Assembly (NCBI GenBank): GCA_016181305.1
Contig: JACOZN010000014.1
Coordinates: 1 to 51,533, forward strand
Length of the DNA: 51,533 nucleotides
Direction of reading: 5' to 3'
Origin: Candidatus Woesearchaeota archaeon
GTDB lineage: Archaea > Nanobdellota > Nanobdellia > Woesearchaeales > GW2011-AR4
The notes under the pieces are model-generated. The model did not search any database. It was not told the origin of the DNA and saw nothing but the letters and a program-made list of their open reading frames with translations. This document shows, piece after piece, positions 8,405 through 17,089 of the stretch. The first letter of the stretch is position 1, and each line of letters opens with the position of its first letter. The translations under genes were made by a program, and so were the position numbers.

Positions 8405-9198
8405 GGGACAGCTACTGGAAGATTATGCAGTTCGGGAAAATCCCGAGGCTGGACAAGCCCGTTTTGATAGAGGGGCTGCCCGGCATAGGCAACGTGGGCA
8501 AGGTTGCCGTGGATTTTCTCATCGACGAGCTGGGCGCTAAAAAGCTTTACGAGATAACCTCCTATACTTTTCCGCATTCTGTTTTTGTGAACGAGGACAA
8601 CCTCGTTGAGCTGCCTGTTGTGGAGGTGTTTTACAAAAAGCTGGGAAAGAGGGACATCTTGCTTCTTGGTGGGGACGTGCAGCCCATTGACGAGATAAGC
8701 TCATACGAGTTCTCCGAGAAGATACTTGACATAGTGGAGAAATTCCATGGCACAGAGGTAGTCACATTGGGGGGCATAGGGCTGGCTGACATCCCGAAAA
8801 AGCCAAGGGTTTACTGCACAGGCAACTCAAAAAAGATAATCAACAAGTACAAGAGCAGCATGGTAAGCAACAACCTGTATGGCGTAGTGGGCCCGATTGT
8901 CGGCGTTTCAGGCCTTCTGCTCGGGCTTGCATCAAGAAGAAATATAGGGGCAATATCATTTTTGGCGGAAACATACGGGCATCCGATGTACCTTGGCATA
9001 AAAGGCGCCAAGGAGATATTGAAGGTTCTTGACAAGAACCTCAGCCTGAACATTGACATAAACAAGCTCGACAGGGAAATCAAGGACATAGAAAGCGAGC
9101 TGCTGAAGAAGACAGAGCAGCTGAGCGAGGTTACAAAGCAGATTGCGCTGAAGAAGCTGCAGAAAAAGCTCGGAAAGGAAGTTGATTACATTGGGTAG
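8401..9198 (+). CDS. PAC2-family protein (proteasome assembly chaperone-like)
   Basis: A 265-residue protein of the archaeal PAC2 family, related to eukaryotic proteasome assembly chaperone 2. The PAC2 alpha-beta domain opens with PVLIEGLPGIGNVGKVAVD (about residues 20-38) and contains ITSYTFPHSVFV, LLLGGDVQP, VVTLGGIGLAD and GVSGLLLGLA. The last ~45 residues are a charged coiled coil. Archaeal members may aid assembly of proteasome-like complexes, but direct evidence is limited. Co-transcribed with aIF2a and nop10 by a 4-bp overlap; this order is conserved across archaea. Confidence 0.85.
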   Translation: MRDSYWKIMQFGKIPRLDKPVLIEGLPGIGNVGKVAVDFLIDELGAKKLYEITSYTFPHSVFVNEDNLVELPVVEVFYKKLGKRDILLLGGDVQPIDEISSYEFSEKILDIVEKFHGTEVVTLGGIGLADIPKKPRVYCTGNSKKIINKYKSSMVSNNLYGVVGPIVGVSGLLLGLASRRNIGAISFLAETYGHPMYLGIKGAKEILKVLDKNLSLNIDINKLDREIKDIESELLKKTEQLSEVTKQIALKKLQKKLGKEVDYIG

Positions 9199-9247
9199 CG
9201 AAATCTTTAAATAAACCATTTTTTCTTTTTTCTATAAAGGTGGAATT

Positions 9248-10519
9248 TTGGGCTTTAAAATAAAGAAGATAAGGGCAAGGGAAGTTCTTGACTCAAGGGG
9301 CAATCCTACAATTGAAGTTGATTTGAAGACAAAAGACTGCTGCGCAAAGGCAATTGTGCCGAGCGGCGCATCAACTGGAATGCATGAGGCATTGGAGCTG
9401 AGGGATAATGATAAAAAGAGATATCACGGCAAAGGCGTTCTAAAAGCGGTTAATAACGCCAATAAAATTATATCAAAAAAATTGATAGGCTTTGACTGCA
9501 GGCAGCAAAGGCAGATTGACAATTTTCTTATTGAGCTTGACGGCACTGAAAACAAGTCAAGGCTTGGCGCAAACGCGATTTTAGGAGTTTCTATGGCTGT
9601 ATGCAAAGTCGGGGCATGCGCTTCCGGCACTAGGCTTTATGAGCATATAAAAAAATTATCCAATTCAAAAAAATTGATGCTGCCTGTGCCGCAGATGAAT
9701 GTCATAAACAGCGGCAGGCATGCGGGAGCTGAAAACGACATACAGGAGCACATGATTATGCCGGTTAATTTCAGAAAATTCAGCGATGCATTGAGGGCGG
9801 GAGCTGAAACTTACCATGCTTTGAAAGGCATTTTGAAGAAAAAATACGGCGCAAAGTCTGTACTGCTTGGAGATGAAGGGGGATTTGCCCCTCCGATTAA
9901 AAATGTTGAGGAAAGGCTTAAAATCATGCTGAGAGCGATTGCTGAAGCCGGCTACAATGGGAGGATAAAGCTTGCCTTGGACTGCGCCGCATCCGAATTT
10001 TTCAGCGAGAAAAGCGGAAAATACACTATTTTAAATAAAAAATATGATGCTGGCGGCTTAATAGATTTTTACAAAAATCTTGTTAAAAAATATCCGATTG
10101 TATCAATAGAGGACGGAATGGCGCAGGATGACTGGGAAGGGTGGAGCTTATTGAACAGGGAAATAGGCAAAAAAATCCAGATTGTTGGCGATGATTTGCT
10201 TGTAACCAGCATTATGCGCATCAAAAAGGCGTTAAATGAAAATGCGTGCAATGCCCTGCTGCTTAAAGTAAACCAGATTGGCACAGTGACAGAGGCTATT
10301 GATTCAGGGAGCATAGCATTTAAAAATAAATGGAATGTTGTTGTAAGCCACAGAAGCGGTGAAACAGAGGACAGTTTTATTGCTGATTTATGTGCTGGGA
10401 TTGGCGCAAACCAATGCAAGTTCGGAGCTCCTGCAAGAAGCGAGAGGACTGTAAAGTATAACAGGCTGTTGAGGATTGAGGAAGGGCTTGGGAATAAAGC
10501 AAAATTTGCAAGGCTGTAA
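9248..10519 (+). CDS. eno: Enolase
   Basis: A 423-residue glycolytic and gluconeogenic enzyme that interconverts 2-phosphoglycerate and phosphoenolpyruvate. Family signatures: AREVLDSRGNPTIEVD at the N-terminus, PSGASTGMHEA, GDEGGFAP, the metal site SIEDGMAQDDW, GDDLLVTS, the catalytic-lysine region LLKVNQIGTVTEA, and SHRSGETEDSFIADL. It starts at TTG 9248 after GGTGGA (9239-9244), because no ATG lies before the conserved N-terminus. A TATA-like box is near 9204-9214. It is the first gene of a run with a SAM hydrolase and phosphoglycerate mutase, linking two consecutive steps of lower glycolysis. Confidence 0.95.
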   Translation: MGFKIKKIRAREVLDSRGNPTIEVDLKTKDCCAKAIVPSGASTGMHEALELRDNDKKRYHGKGVLKAVNNANKIISKKLIGFDCRQQRQIDNFLIELDGTENKSRLGANAILGVSMAVCKVGACASGTRLYEHIKKLSNSKKLMLPVPQMNVINSGRHAGAENDIQEHMIMPVNFRKFSDALRAGAETYHALKGILKKKYGAKSVLLGDEGGFAPPIKNVEERLKIMLRAIAEAGYNGRIKLALDCAASEFFSEKSGKYTILNKKYDAGGLIDFYKNLVKKYPIVSIEDGMAQDDWEGWSLLNREIGKKIQIVGDDLLVTSIMRIKKALNENACNALLLKVNQIGTVTEAIDSGSIAFKNKWNVVVSHRSGETEDSFIADLCAGIGANQCKFGAPARSERTVKYNRLLRIEEGLGNKAKFARL

Positions 10520-10520
10520 T

Positions 10521-11324
10521 ATGAAAAAGCCGTTCATCACTTTGACAAGCGATTTTGGCGTTCAGAGCCAAGGCACAGGAATTATGGAAGCTGTTGCTTT
10601 AGAGATTAATCCTGATGCGCATACCATACATTTAATGCATGGCTTGCCTGACTTTGACTTGTTTTATGCCGCCAGGACCATGGAGACTGTTGCTTTTATG
10701 CCCGTAGGCTTTCATGTATGTGTTGTAGATCCCGGGGTCGGGACAAAAAGAAAGCCTATAATAATTGAAACCGGAAGAGGGGATTTTTTAATAGGGCCTG
10801 ACAACGGGGTTTTGATTCCAGCAACAAGATTTCTTGGCGGCATAAAAAAGGCTGCTGAAATAACAAACAAAAAATACATGAGGCAGCCCGTCTCCCCGAT
10901 ATTCCACGGAAGGGACATTTTCACGCCTGCGGCCGCCTACCTTTCAAAAGGAATTGGGATTGAAAAGTTCGGAAAAAACATAAATCCAAAAAATTTGGCT
11001 AAAGCGCCTTACGAGGAAGCAGTTGTTAAAGAAGATAAAATATCAGCGAAAATAATATCTATAAACAAGTTTGGCTCGCTGCACTTAAACATAATGCAAA
11101 AAGAATGGGACAAATTTAATGTTGGGTTTGGGAATATTGTTATTTTGAAATTTAAAAACCAGTCAATTGGAATGCCCCATGCAATTACATTCGGCGATAT
11201 TGAAAAGGGAAAGCCATTGATAATGAAGGATGATTATGGAAGAATTGAGATAGCAATTAATCAAGGTTCTTTTGCAAAGAAATATTCTTTAAAAATTGGA
11301 GATAATATTTCAATAAAAAAATGA
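10521..11324 (+). CDS. SAM hydrolase (SAM hydroxide adenosyltransferase family)
   Basis: A 267-residue member of the family once called DUF62, which splits S-adenosylmethionine with water into adenosine and methionine. Visible family motifs are ITLTSDFG at the N-terminus, [12 protein letters not shown] (near 75), IGPDNGVL and [13 protein letters not shown], followed by a smaller C-terminal beta domain. The start is one base after the enolase stop. The stop overlaps gpmA by 4 bp, so it is translated in the middle of a glycolytic operon; the link to glycolysis is unexplained. Confidence 0.87.
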   Translation: MKKPFITLTSDFGVQSQGTGIMEAVALEINPDAHTIHLMHGLPDFDLFYAARTMETVAFMPVGFHVCVVDPGVGTKRKPIIIETGRGDFLIGPDNGVLIPATRFLGGIKKAAEITNKKYMRQPVSPIFHGRDIFTPAAAYLSKGIGIEKFGKNINPKNLAKAPYEEAVVKEDKISAKIISINKFGSLHLNIMQKEWDKFNVGFGNIVILKFKNQSIGMPHAITFGDIEKGKPLIMKDDYGRIEIAINQGSFAKKYSLKIGDNISIKK

Positions 11325-12070
11325 TGAAACTAGTTTTATTAAGGCACGGGCAGAGTACCTGGAACATGGAAAACAGGTTTACGGGATGGACAGACGTGCC
11401 TTTGACGGAGCATGGCATTGAAGAGGCAAAAGAAGCAGGAAGAATCCTGAAAGAGAATGGATTTGTTTTTGATGTTGTTTTCACGAATCTGCACAAGCGT
11501 GCAGTAGCTACAACAAATATAGTTCTGAAGGAATTGAAACTGGAAGATGCCCAAGTCAATAAGGCATGGCAGCTTAATGAAAGGCATTATGGTGCGCTGC
11601 AGGGCTTAAACAAGGCAGAGATGGCTGCAAAATACGGCGAAGAGCAGGTTCTTAAATGGAGAAGAAGCTATGACATAAAGCCGCCTGCATTGGACAAAAG
11701 CGACAAAAGATGGCCGGGCAACGACCCATTATACAGGGATTTGGACAAAAAATTCCTGCCGTTAACAGAATCGCTGAAGGACACAGTCAAAAGGGTTGCC
11801 CCGTACTGGCAAAAGGAAATGCTGCCGGCGCTAAAAAACGGCAAAAAAATCCTTGTATCAGCCAGCGGCAACAGCCTCAGGGCATTAGTCAAATATATTG
11901 ACAGCGTCCCTGACAATGAGATTGTCGAGTTTAACATACCTACAGGAATCCCTCTTGTGTACGAGCTCGATGGCAGCCTGAGGCCAATAAGGCATTATTT
12001 TCTCGGGGACCGGGAAGATATTGAAAAAAAAATCAGGGAAGTTGCTGCGCAGGGAAAGGCAAGGAAGTAA
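11321..12070 (+). CDS. gpmA: 2,3-bisphosphoglycerate-dependent phosphoglycerate mutase
   Basis: A 249-residue histidine-phosphatase-fold enzyme interconverting 3- and 2-phosphoglycerate, the substrate of the enolase encoded two genes upstream. The phosphorylated histidine lies in [10 protein letters not shown]. Other signatures are [40 protein letters not shown] and the second histidine region [15 protein letters not shown]. In the last motif the usual HGNSLR is SGNSLR: the expected second His is Ser (tcagccagcggc at about 11858-11869). That substitution at a catalytic position may lower activity or mark a changed role, and it deserves checking. Many archaea use the unrelated cofactor-independent enzyme, so this bacterial-type copy may be transferred. 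Confidence 0.87.
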   Translation: MMKLVLLRHGQSTWNMENRFTGWTDVPLTEHGIEEAKEAGRILKENGFVFDVVFTNLHKRAVATTNIVLKELKLEDAQVNKAWQLNERHYGALQGLNKAEMAAKYGEEQVLKWRRSYDIKPPALDKSDKRWPGNDPLYRDLDKKFLPLTESLKDTVKRVAPYWQKEMLPALKNGKKILVSASGNSLRALVKYIDSVPDNEIVEFNIPTGIPLVYELDGSLRPIRHYFLGDREDIEKKIREVAAQGKARK

Positions 12071-12075
12071 GCTAT

Positions 12076-13014
12076 TCATCTCCTGTAAAACCTTGAGGCA
12101 TCCTCGGGAAGCACGGAATTTATAGCCGCATTTGTCGAGAATTCAAACCCTGCCCATGTCGCGATTCTCGGAGCCACTTCAATGTGGAAGTGCAGATTTT
12201 CTTTTTCAGGCGAGTAGTGGATAAAAAAGTTGTAAGAGGCATTGATTTTTTTAAGTTTTACCAGTATTTTTTTCAGCCCCAAAGCCAGGTCATAGAGCTC
12301 TTCCTCCTCCAATTCCTCCATTGCCCTTTTATGGCTTTTCACAAAGAGCCATGCCTCGTAGTTGAAGCGGGATGCAAAAGGGGCGAATGCAACTACATTT
12401 TTCGTCTCAAAAATCTTCCTTTTTGACTTGGATTCCGCCTTTATAATGCCGCAATAAAGGCACTTTCTGCCTTTTACCGAGGCTTTTGCCTCTTCCATCA
12501 CAAGGGAAGGTGGCTGCGCCAGAGCCATAATCTGTGTATGGCTGTGCACCAGTGATGTGCCTGCATCCTTGCCGTGGTTTTTGAACACAACGACATATTT
12601 TATTCCCTTTGCCTTGCTTAATTCCCTTATCCTCACCTTGCACACCTCAAGCAGCTCCCTTATCTGCCGTGCAGGCAGGTCGGCAAGCTGGGACTTGTGG
12701 TGCGGAGTTTCAACAATCACCTCGTGCACGCCGTAGGAATCGCCTTCCAGGAACAGCTTTCTTTGCCTGGGCTTTGGATTTCCTTTTTTTTCAACCGCAG
12801 GGAACTTGTTCAGGAACCATCTCATCCTCCATGAGCCTTTGTATTCAAGCCTGCCAATTTCAGGAGGGGTCAAATGCTCGCTGCCTGGGCAGAAATAGCA
12901 TGTTTTTGGCTCGTCTTTCACTACGACGCTCTTAAGCTCCCTGGGCCTTTTAACCCTTCCTGCCGCGTAGTAAACCCACCTGTCGAGAATATAGTCCTTC
13001 CTTATCGTTCCCAT
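12076..13014 (-). CDS. galT: Galactose-1-phosphate uridylyltransferase
   Basis: A 312-residue HIT-superfamily nucleotidyltransferase of the Leloir pathway, exchanging UDP between UDP-glucose and galactose 1-phosphate. The active site HSHTQI (near residue 158) contains the nucleophilic histidine (HxHxQ). The second HIT-like half ends with LHFHIEVAPRIATWAGFE. CYFC near residue 40 and CLYC near 185 probably bind zinc. It starts leaderless at 13014: a TATA-like box (RC of 13035-13046) lies about 25 nt upstream. Converges with gpmA. In organisms without galactose use, members can act on other sugar phosphates for surface glycans. Confidence 0.85.
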   Translation of the reverse strand: MGTIRKDYILDRWVYYAAGRVKRPRELKSVVVKDEPKTCYFCPGSEHLTPPEIGRLEYKGSWRMRWFLNKFPAVEKKGNPKPRQRKLFLEGDSYGVHEVIVETPHHKSQLADLPARQIRELLEVCKVRIRELSKAKGIKYVVVFKNHGKDAGTSLVHSHTQIMALAQPPSLVMEEAKASVKGRKCLYCGIIKAESKSKRKIFETKNVVAFAPFASRFNYEAWLFVKSHKRAMEELEEEELYDLALGLKKILVKLKKINASYNFFIHYSPEKENLHFHIEVAPRIATWAGFEFSTNAAINSVLPEDASRFYRR

Positions 13015-13121
13015 GGCAGTTAACTTTAGACGGAATTATTTAAAGCTTGCGGAAAAGCCATGCATCAAAAATCAACCCGGCATTCACAAAATTTAAAAAC
13101 TATAATGAAACATTTCAGGTT

Positions 13122-13784
13122 ATGGAATTAAATTCAATAAAAAACAGCATGCCAAAAGAGCTTTATGAAATTCTTGAGAAGGAGGTAACGAATCTAAGGC
13201 CTGCTCAGGAAAAAGCCGTAAAAAAAGGGCTTTTGGACGGGAAAAACCTTTTGGTGTGCACTCCGACGGCATCCGGAAAAACTTTGATAGCGGAGCTTGC
13301 ATCGCTTAAGTCCATTATTGAAGGCAGGGGCAAGGCAGTCTACATAGTGCCGTTAAAGGCGCTTGCTTCGGAGAAATGCAGGGATTTCAGGAGAAGATAC
13401 GGAAATATCGCCAAGATAGCATTGTCAATAGGCGATACGGATTCTGCCGACCCTTACCTCGCGGAATACGACCTGATTGTGGTCACTGCAGAGAAATTGG
13501 ACAGCCTGATAAGGCACCATAGCCCGTGGATTTCAGGCGTTGGAACAGTTGTTGTTGACGAAGTCCACCTGCTTAACGACCCTGAAAGGGGGCCGACACT
13601 GGAAATATTATTGACAATCTTAAAGCAGCTGCTGAAAAATGCGCAAATCATTGCATTGAGCGCAACCATAGGGAATGCGGAAGAGCTTGCAGAATGGCTG
13701 CAGGCGGACCTGATTGTGGATGGGTGGCGCCCCGTGAAGCTGCACAAGGGAATTTATTACGACGGGGAGATTGAGTTTTATTGA
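13122..13784 (+). CDS. Truncated Hel308-like helicase, first RecA domain only
   Basis: A 220-residue ORF equal to the N-terminal third of Hel308, a superfamily 2 helicase of stalled forks. Motifs present: LRPAQ (25-29), Walker A TPTASGKT (47-54), PLKALASEK (77-85), DEVH (146-149) and SATIGN (180-185). The expected continuation (second RecA domain, winged helix, ratchet domain, about 480 residues) is missing: TGA at 13782-13784 follows GEIEFY, and the sequence beyond is unrelated. A TATA-like element at 13092-13100 fits leaderless initiation at ATG 13122, better than the upstream in-frame start at 13047. Such a fragment cannot be a processive helicase. It is probably decayed or interrupted unless another copy exists. 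Confidence 0.8.
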   Translation: MELNSIKNSMPKELYEILEKEVTNLRPAQEKAVKKGLLDGKNLLVCTPTASGKTLIAELASLKSIIEGRGKAVYIVPLKALASEKCRDFRRRYGNIAKIALSIGDTDSADPYLAEYDLIVVTAEKLDSLIRHHSPWISGVGTVVVDEVHLLNDPERGPTLEILLTILKQLLKNAQIIALSATIGNAEELAEWLQADLIVDGWRPVKLHKGIYYDGEIEFY

Positions 13785-13808
13785 TTTGCAGAACAAACAG
13801 TCCGTAAA

Positions 13809-14231
13809 ATGATATACTCATTAAGTGAGGGCGGTGAAGAAGAATTTTTATACGATAGTGACAATCCTAAATCTGAAGAATTGTTGCTGTCGCATGAAAT
13901 GCGTAGGGAGCCCCTTGCGGATCTTGTTGCTTCATTAGTAAGGATAAAAGCTATTAGGGATTATGTCTCTAGGGAAGGCGCTATAAAACATTTGCAGCCC
14001 AGAGCAAGATACAAAGAAGAATTAAAAACTTGCATTGAATTGTATCTAGACTACTTTGAGCCCATGGAAATGACAGCCAGATTTCCATTTCAAAGCGTGC
14101 CGCAGCGAAGCATAATAGAGGCTTACCTTGGCAATAATAAATCCTTTATTGACAATGTATGCCTAAGTTTATTCTCGGAAGAAAAAGTCAAAGTAGGGGG
14201 TTCTCTGGATTTCAGCTTACGCCAGACCTAA
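13809..14231 (+). CDS. Hypothetical protein downstream of truncated helicase
   Basis: A 140-residue acidic ORF with no family I recognise. It is predicted mainly helical, without signal peptide, membrane segment or cysteine-pair motif (one or two isolated Cys). It lies in the same frame as the truncated helicase, 24 bases after its stop, but shows none of Hel308's later motifs. Its codon choice (many AGT, TCT, CCT and GGT triplets) differs from the neighbouring housekeeping genes. No clear promoter or Shine-Dalgarno precedes ATG 13809. Its end overlaps the convergent ftsY end by 15 bp. It could be the remnant of an inserted segment that cut the helicase. Confidence 0.5.
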   Translation: MIYSLSEGGEEEFLYDSDNPKSEELLLSHEMRREPLADLVASLVRIKAIRDYVSREGAIKHLQPRARYKEELKTCIELYLDYFEPMEMTARFPFQSVPQRSIIEAYLGNNKSFIDNVCLSLFSEEKVKVGGSLDFSLRQT

Positions 14232-15554
14232 ACCTTTTACTATGATTTCCGGCTCAAACTGCTTCAAATCCCCATACTCCTGCCCTGTGCCTAAATACAA
14301 AATCGGCTTTTTTGTGACGTAAGAAACAGAGACAGCCGCGCCGCCTTTTTCGTCAATGTCCGCTTTAGCCAAAATAATTCCATCAATTCCAACTGCTTCA
14401 TTGAATGTCTTTGCCTGCTCAACGCAGTCGTTGCCTGTAATGCTTTCGCCTACAAAAATCTTCAGGTCCGGCTTTGCCACCCTTATTATTTTTTTCATTT
14501 CATCAATGAGATTAACGTTGCTGTGCATCCTTCCGGCTGTGTCAATCAGCACAGAGTCAATGCCTTTCGCCTTTGCGTGCTTTATGGCGTCAAATGCAAC
14601 CGCAGCAGGGTCTGCTCCATAGTCGTGCTTTATCAATTTGACCCCGATTTTGTCGGCATGCTGCTGGAGCTGCTCAATCGAGGCTGCCCTGAAAGTGTCG
14701 GAAGCAGCCAGCACGCACGATACACCATTCCCCTTAAGCATGCTTGCAAGCTTTGCAATGCTTGTTGTCTTTCCAGAGCCGTTTATGCCGAAAAATGCAA
14801 TGACATAAGGCTTTTCTTTTTTATTTCTGATTTCCTGCACTAAATCTATTGTATTGTTTAAAAACAAGTCTTCGATGGAGCTCTTCAATGTCATTACAAT
14901 TGTTTCCTCGACTTTTGTCCTTTTTATCGGCTTTTCAACAAGCTCTTCCTTCAAGTCATTTTTTATCTTTTCAATCACCTCGACTGCAACGTTGTTTTCC
15001 ATTAAAGCCAATTCCAATTCCCAAAATAATTTTTCAAACTGGCTTTCATCTATTTTTGTCGTTATTATCTTTTCTGTAAGTGTAGCAAAAAAGCCTTTTT
15101 TATCGGGTTTCTCTTCTATAATTTTTTTAGACTTTTCTTTTAATTTTTCGTCATAGTAATCTTGATCTTTCTTATCAATTTCTTTTTCAACTTTTTTATC
15201 CATTACTGCAGGTTCAGCCTTTTGCAGCATTTCAGGAAAGTCCTTTCCAAATAGTTCTGGATGCCCCCCCACCACTTCTTTTATTATTTGAGGATCTCTT
15301 CTTTCCTCTTTTATTTTTTCATGTTGTATTATTTTAGGCTTTATTTCCCCTTTTAATTCTGTTTTTTCTTCAGTAATCCCCTTTTCTTCTCTGCCAACGA
15401 TCTTTTCCTTGATCTTGGCAAAAAAACCCTTTTCCTCTTTGGGTTCTTCCAGGGGTCTCTCTGTTATTTTTTCCTCTGCTTTGCCTTCCTTCTCAACGTT
15501 TTCAGAAATCTTCGATATTGCGCTTTTCAGCTTCTCTTTCAGGAATTTGAACAT
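14217..15554 (-). CDS. ftsY: Signal recognition particle receptor FtsY
   Basis: A 445-residue SRP-receptor GTPase that docks ribosome-SRP complexes at the membrane. The NG domain begins near residue 152. G1 is GINGSGKTTSIAKLA (256-270), followed by DTFRAASIEQL (287-297), G3 DTAGR (338-342) and G4 AKAD (396-399, usual TKAD/TKLD). An unusually long charged N-terminal region (1-150) precedes it. This holds an amphipathic start (MFKFLKEKLKSAISKI) and KGFFAKIKEKI (42-52), a near copy of KGFFATLTEKI (153-163), the membrane-binding helix of the N domain. Start set at ATG 15554, where the amphipathic helix begins. The gene start overlaps no coding sequence but lies just past the prefoldin stop; pfdA-ftsY adjacency is common in archaea. 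Confidence 0.92.
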   Translation of the reverse strand: MFKFLKEKLKSAISKISENVEKEGKAEEKITERPLEEPKEEKGFFAKIKEKIVGREEKGITEEKTELKGEIKPKIIQHEKIKEERRDPQIIKEVVGGHPELFGKDFPEMLQKAEPAVMDKKVEKEIDKKDQDYYDEKLKEKSKKIIEEKPDKKGFFATLTEKIITTKIDESQFEKLFWELELALMENNVAVEVIEKIKNDLKEELVEKPIKRTKVEETIVMTLKSSIEDLFLNNTIDLVQEIRNKKEKPYVIAFFGINGSGKTTSIAKLASMLKGNGVSCVLAASDTFRAASIEQLQQHADKIGVKLIKHDYGADPAAVAFDAIKHAKAKGIDSVLIDTAGRMHSNVNLIDEMKKIIRVAKPDLKIFVGESITGNDCVEQAKTFNEAVGIDGIILAKADIDEKGGAAVSVSYVTKKPILYLGTGQEYGDLKQFEPEIIVKGLGLA

Positions 15555-15570
15555 TTTAAACAGCAGGAAC

Positions 15571-15990
15571 TTACCCTTTTGAAACAAGGCTTTGCAGCTG
15601 CATTTCAATCTGGGCGGCCTGCCCCATCATTTTCTCGAGCTCGCCCACCAGCTGCTTCTGTATTTTTTTTATCTCCTCAATCTGGCTTTGGATAAGCCTT
15701 TTTGCCGAGTCCACATTCTTCTGGACAACCACGTTTGCGCCCACATTTACAAGCAGGTCCGAAGCATCCTTTATGCTTGCCTTTGCGAATATGCCCGAGC
15801 TTAGCGGCACTAATATCTCCTTTCCGGGGCTTATTTTCCTGAACTCGTCAAGGCTGTAGCTTGAGGCATTAAGCTCCATCAGCTGGCCTGTGACAGCTTC
15901 CAGCTGCTTCTGCAGCTGCTTTATGTGCTGGTCCATGGCCTGAAACTGCATGTACATCTCCTGAGCCCTTTTTTCATTGTCTTCAGCCAT
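15571..15990 (-). CDS. pfdA: Prefoldin alpha subunit
   Basis: A 139-residue subunit of hexameric prefoldin, which passes unfolded proteins to the thermosome. Two long coiled-coil helices (residues ~5-45 and ~95-138) flank a beta hairpin region (ILVPLSSGIFAKASI, VLVNVGANVVVQK). Length and symmetry are typical of archaeal alpha subunits. It lies between prs (6-base gap) and ftsY, all on the minus strand, probably one transcript. In many archaea the gene upstream is a ribosomal protein (L18Ae/LX); here it is prs. Confidence 0.92.
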   Translation of the reverse strand: MAEDNEKRAQEMYMQFQAMDQHIKQLQKQLEAVTGQLMELNASSYSLDEFRKISPGKEILVPLSSGIFAKASIKDASDLLVNVGANVVVQKNVDSAKRLIQSQIEEIKKIQKQLVGELEKMMGQAAQIEMQLQSLVSKG

Positions 15991-15996
15991 TTGCCT

Positions 15997-16971
15997 TTAC
16001 CTCATCTTCTTCTCGAGCTTTTTGTACATTTCCTCGTATACAACTCCCATCGGCAAGCCTTCATGCGTCCTTTTGATGTCCTCTGCAAGCAGCGGCGCTA
16101 TGGATATAACCTTTATTTTGCCTATTGACTTTTCGCCCGGCAGGCTTATGGTATTTGTGATTACCACCTCCTTGATTTGGGACTTGGCTATGCGCTCTGC
16201 TGCGGGATTTGAAAAAACCCCGTGGGTTGCAAGCACATAAACATCCTTGGCGCCGAATTTCAGCAGGATATTTGCAGCCTCTGTTATGCTGCCTGCGGTG
16301 TCTATCAGGTCATCAACAAGCACTGCTGTTTTTCCCCTTACATCCCCTATGACATTCTGCACCTCAGCTACATTTGGCTGGGGCCTTCTCTTGTCAACAA
16401 TTGCAATGGGGGCGTTAAGCACCTTTCCAAACTCCCTTGCCCTTGCAGCGCCTCCTGCGTCAGGGCTTACAATGACAATGTCCTTTAGTTTCCTGTCTGC
16501 AATGTACCCGGCAAATAAAGGCACTACATCAAGGTTGTCGCTTGGTATGTTGAAAAACCCCTGCACCTGCGGCACATGCAGGTCAAACATTATAACCCTG
16601 TCAACTCCCGCAACCTCTATCATGTTTGCAACCAGCCTTGCAGTTATGGGCTCCCTTGGCTTGGTTTTCTTGTCCTGCCTGCAATACCCGTAATATGGAA
16701 TGACTGCGGTTATCCTGTCAGGAGATGACCTTTCCAGAGCATCAACCAGAATTAAAAGCTCCATTAGGTTGAGGCTTGCATCCGGCGATGTGGGCTGGAT
16801 TATGAAGACATCGCAGCCCCTGACGCTTTGAAGCACCCTGCAGTAAATCTCGCCGTCGCTGAACCTTTTTATCTCAACAGGAGTTAGCGGGACTTTCAGT
16901 ATCTTTGCAACCTCTTCAGCCAGCTTTTTGTTGGCTGTCCCAGATATAAGCTTGAAGCGTTCCTTGAGCAA
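15997..16971 (-). CDS. prs: Ribose-phosphate pyrophosphokinase (PRPP synthetase)
   Basis: A 324-residue enzyme making PRPP from ribose 5-phosphate and ATP, the entry metabolite for the purine genes further right. Signatures: EIKRFSDGEIYCRVLQSVRG, the FIIQPTSP strand, PYYGYCRQDKKTKPREPITA, FDLHVPQVQGFF, IVSPDAGGAARA and the PRPP loop VLVDDLIDTAGSI. The two phosphoribosyltransferase-fold halves are complete. Promoter: a TATA-like box (RC of about 17008-17016) gives a ~20-nt leader, in a segment repeated at 18158-18178. Probably transcribed with pfdA and ftsY. Confidence 0.94.
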   Translation of the reverse strand: MLKERFKLISGTANKKLAEEVAKILKVPLTPVEIKRFSDGEIYCRVLQSVRGCDVFIIQPTSPDASLNLMELLILVDALERSSPDRITAVIPYYGYCRQDKKTKPREPITARLVANMIEVAGVDRVIMFDLHVPQVQGFFNIPSDNLDVVPLFAGYIADRKLKDIVIVSPDAGGAARAREFGKVLNAPIAIVDKRRPQPNVAEVQNVIGDVRGKTAVLVDDLIDTAGSITEAANILLKFGAKDVYVLATHGVFSNPAAERIAKSQIKEVVITNTISLPGEKSIGKIKVISIAPLLAEDIKRTHEGLPMGVVYEEMYKKLEKKMR

Positions 16972-17009
16972 AAAACCCCACCCATTCAGTTCTTTTAGAA
17001 TCTATGGGT

Positions 17010-17030
17010 GTTTAAAAAGATTTGGGTTTT
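17010..17030. repeat. Direct repeat, left copy
   Basis: A 21-bp sequence recurs at 18158-18178 with a single T/C difference; the core reads TTTAAAAAGATYTGGGTTTT. The two copies flank the aminotransferase gene, 1148 bp apart. The left copy contains the TATA-like box of the divergent prs gene. The right copy has no evident promoter role, so the repeat may mark a duplication or insertion event. Confidence 0.6.
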
Positions 17031-17089
17031 TGATTCTGTTGCGTTTCAGGGATATATTTAAATATAAATCAATTTTGTGGAATTTAATT

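Noticed and set aside
13047-13121. Extra 25 residues at the start of the Hel308-like ORF
   Set aside because: This stretch contains the TATA-like element for the ATG at 13122 and does not match the helicase N-terminus.
14356-15156. Plus-strand ORFs opposite ftsY
   Set aside because: Shadow frames of a strongly conserved GTPase gene.
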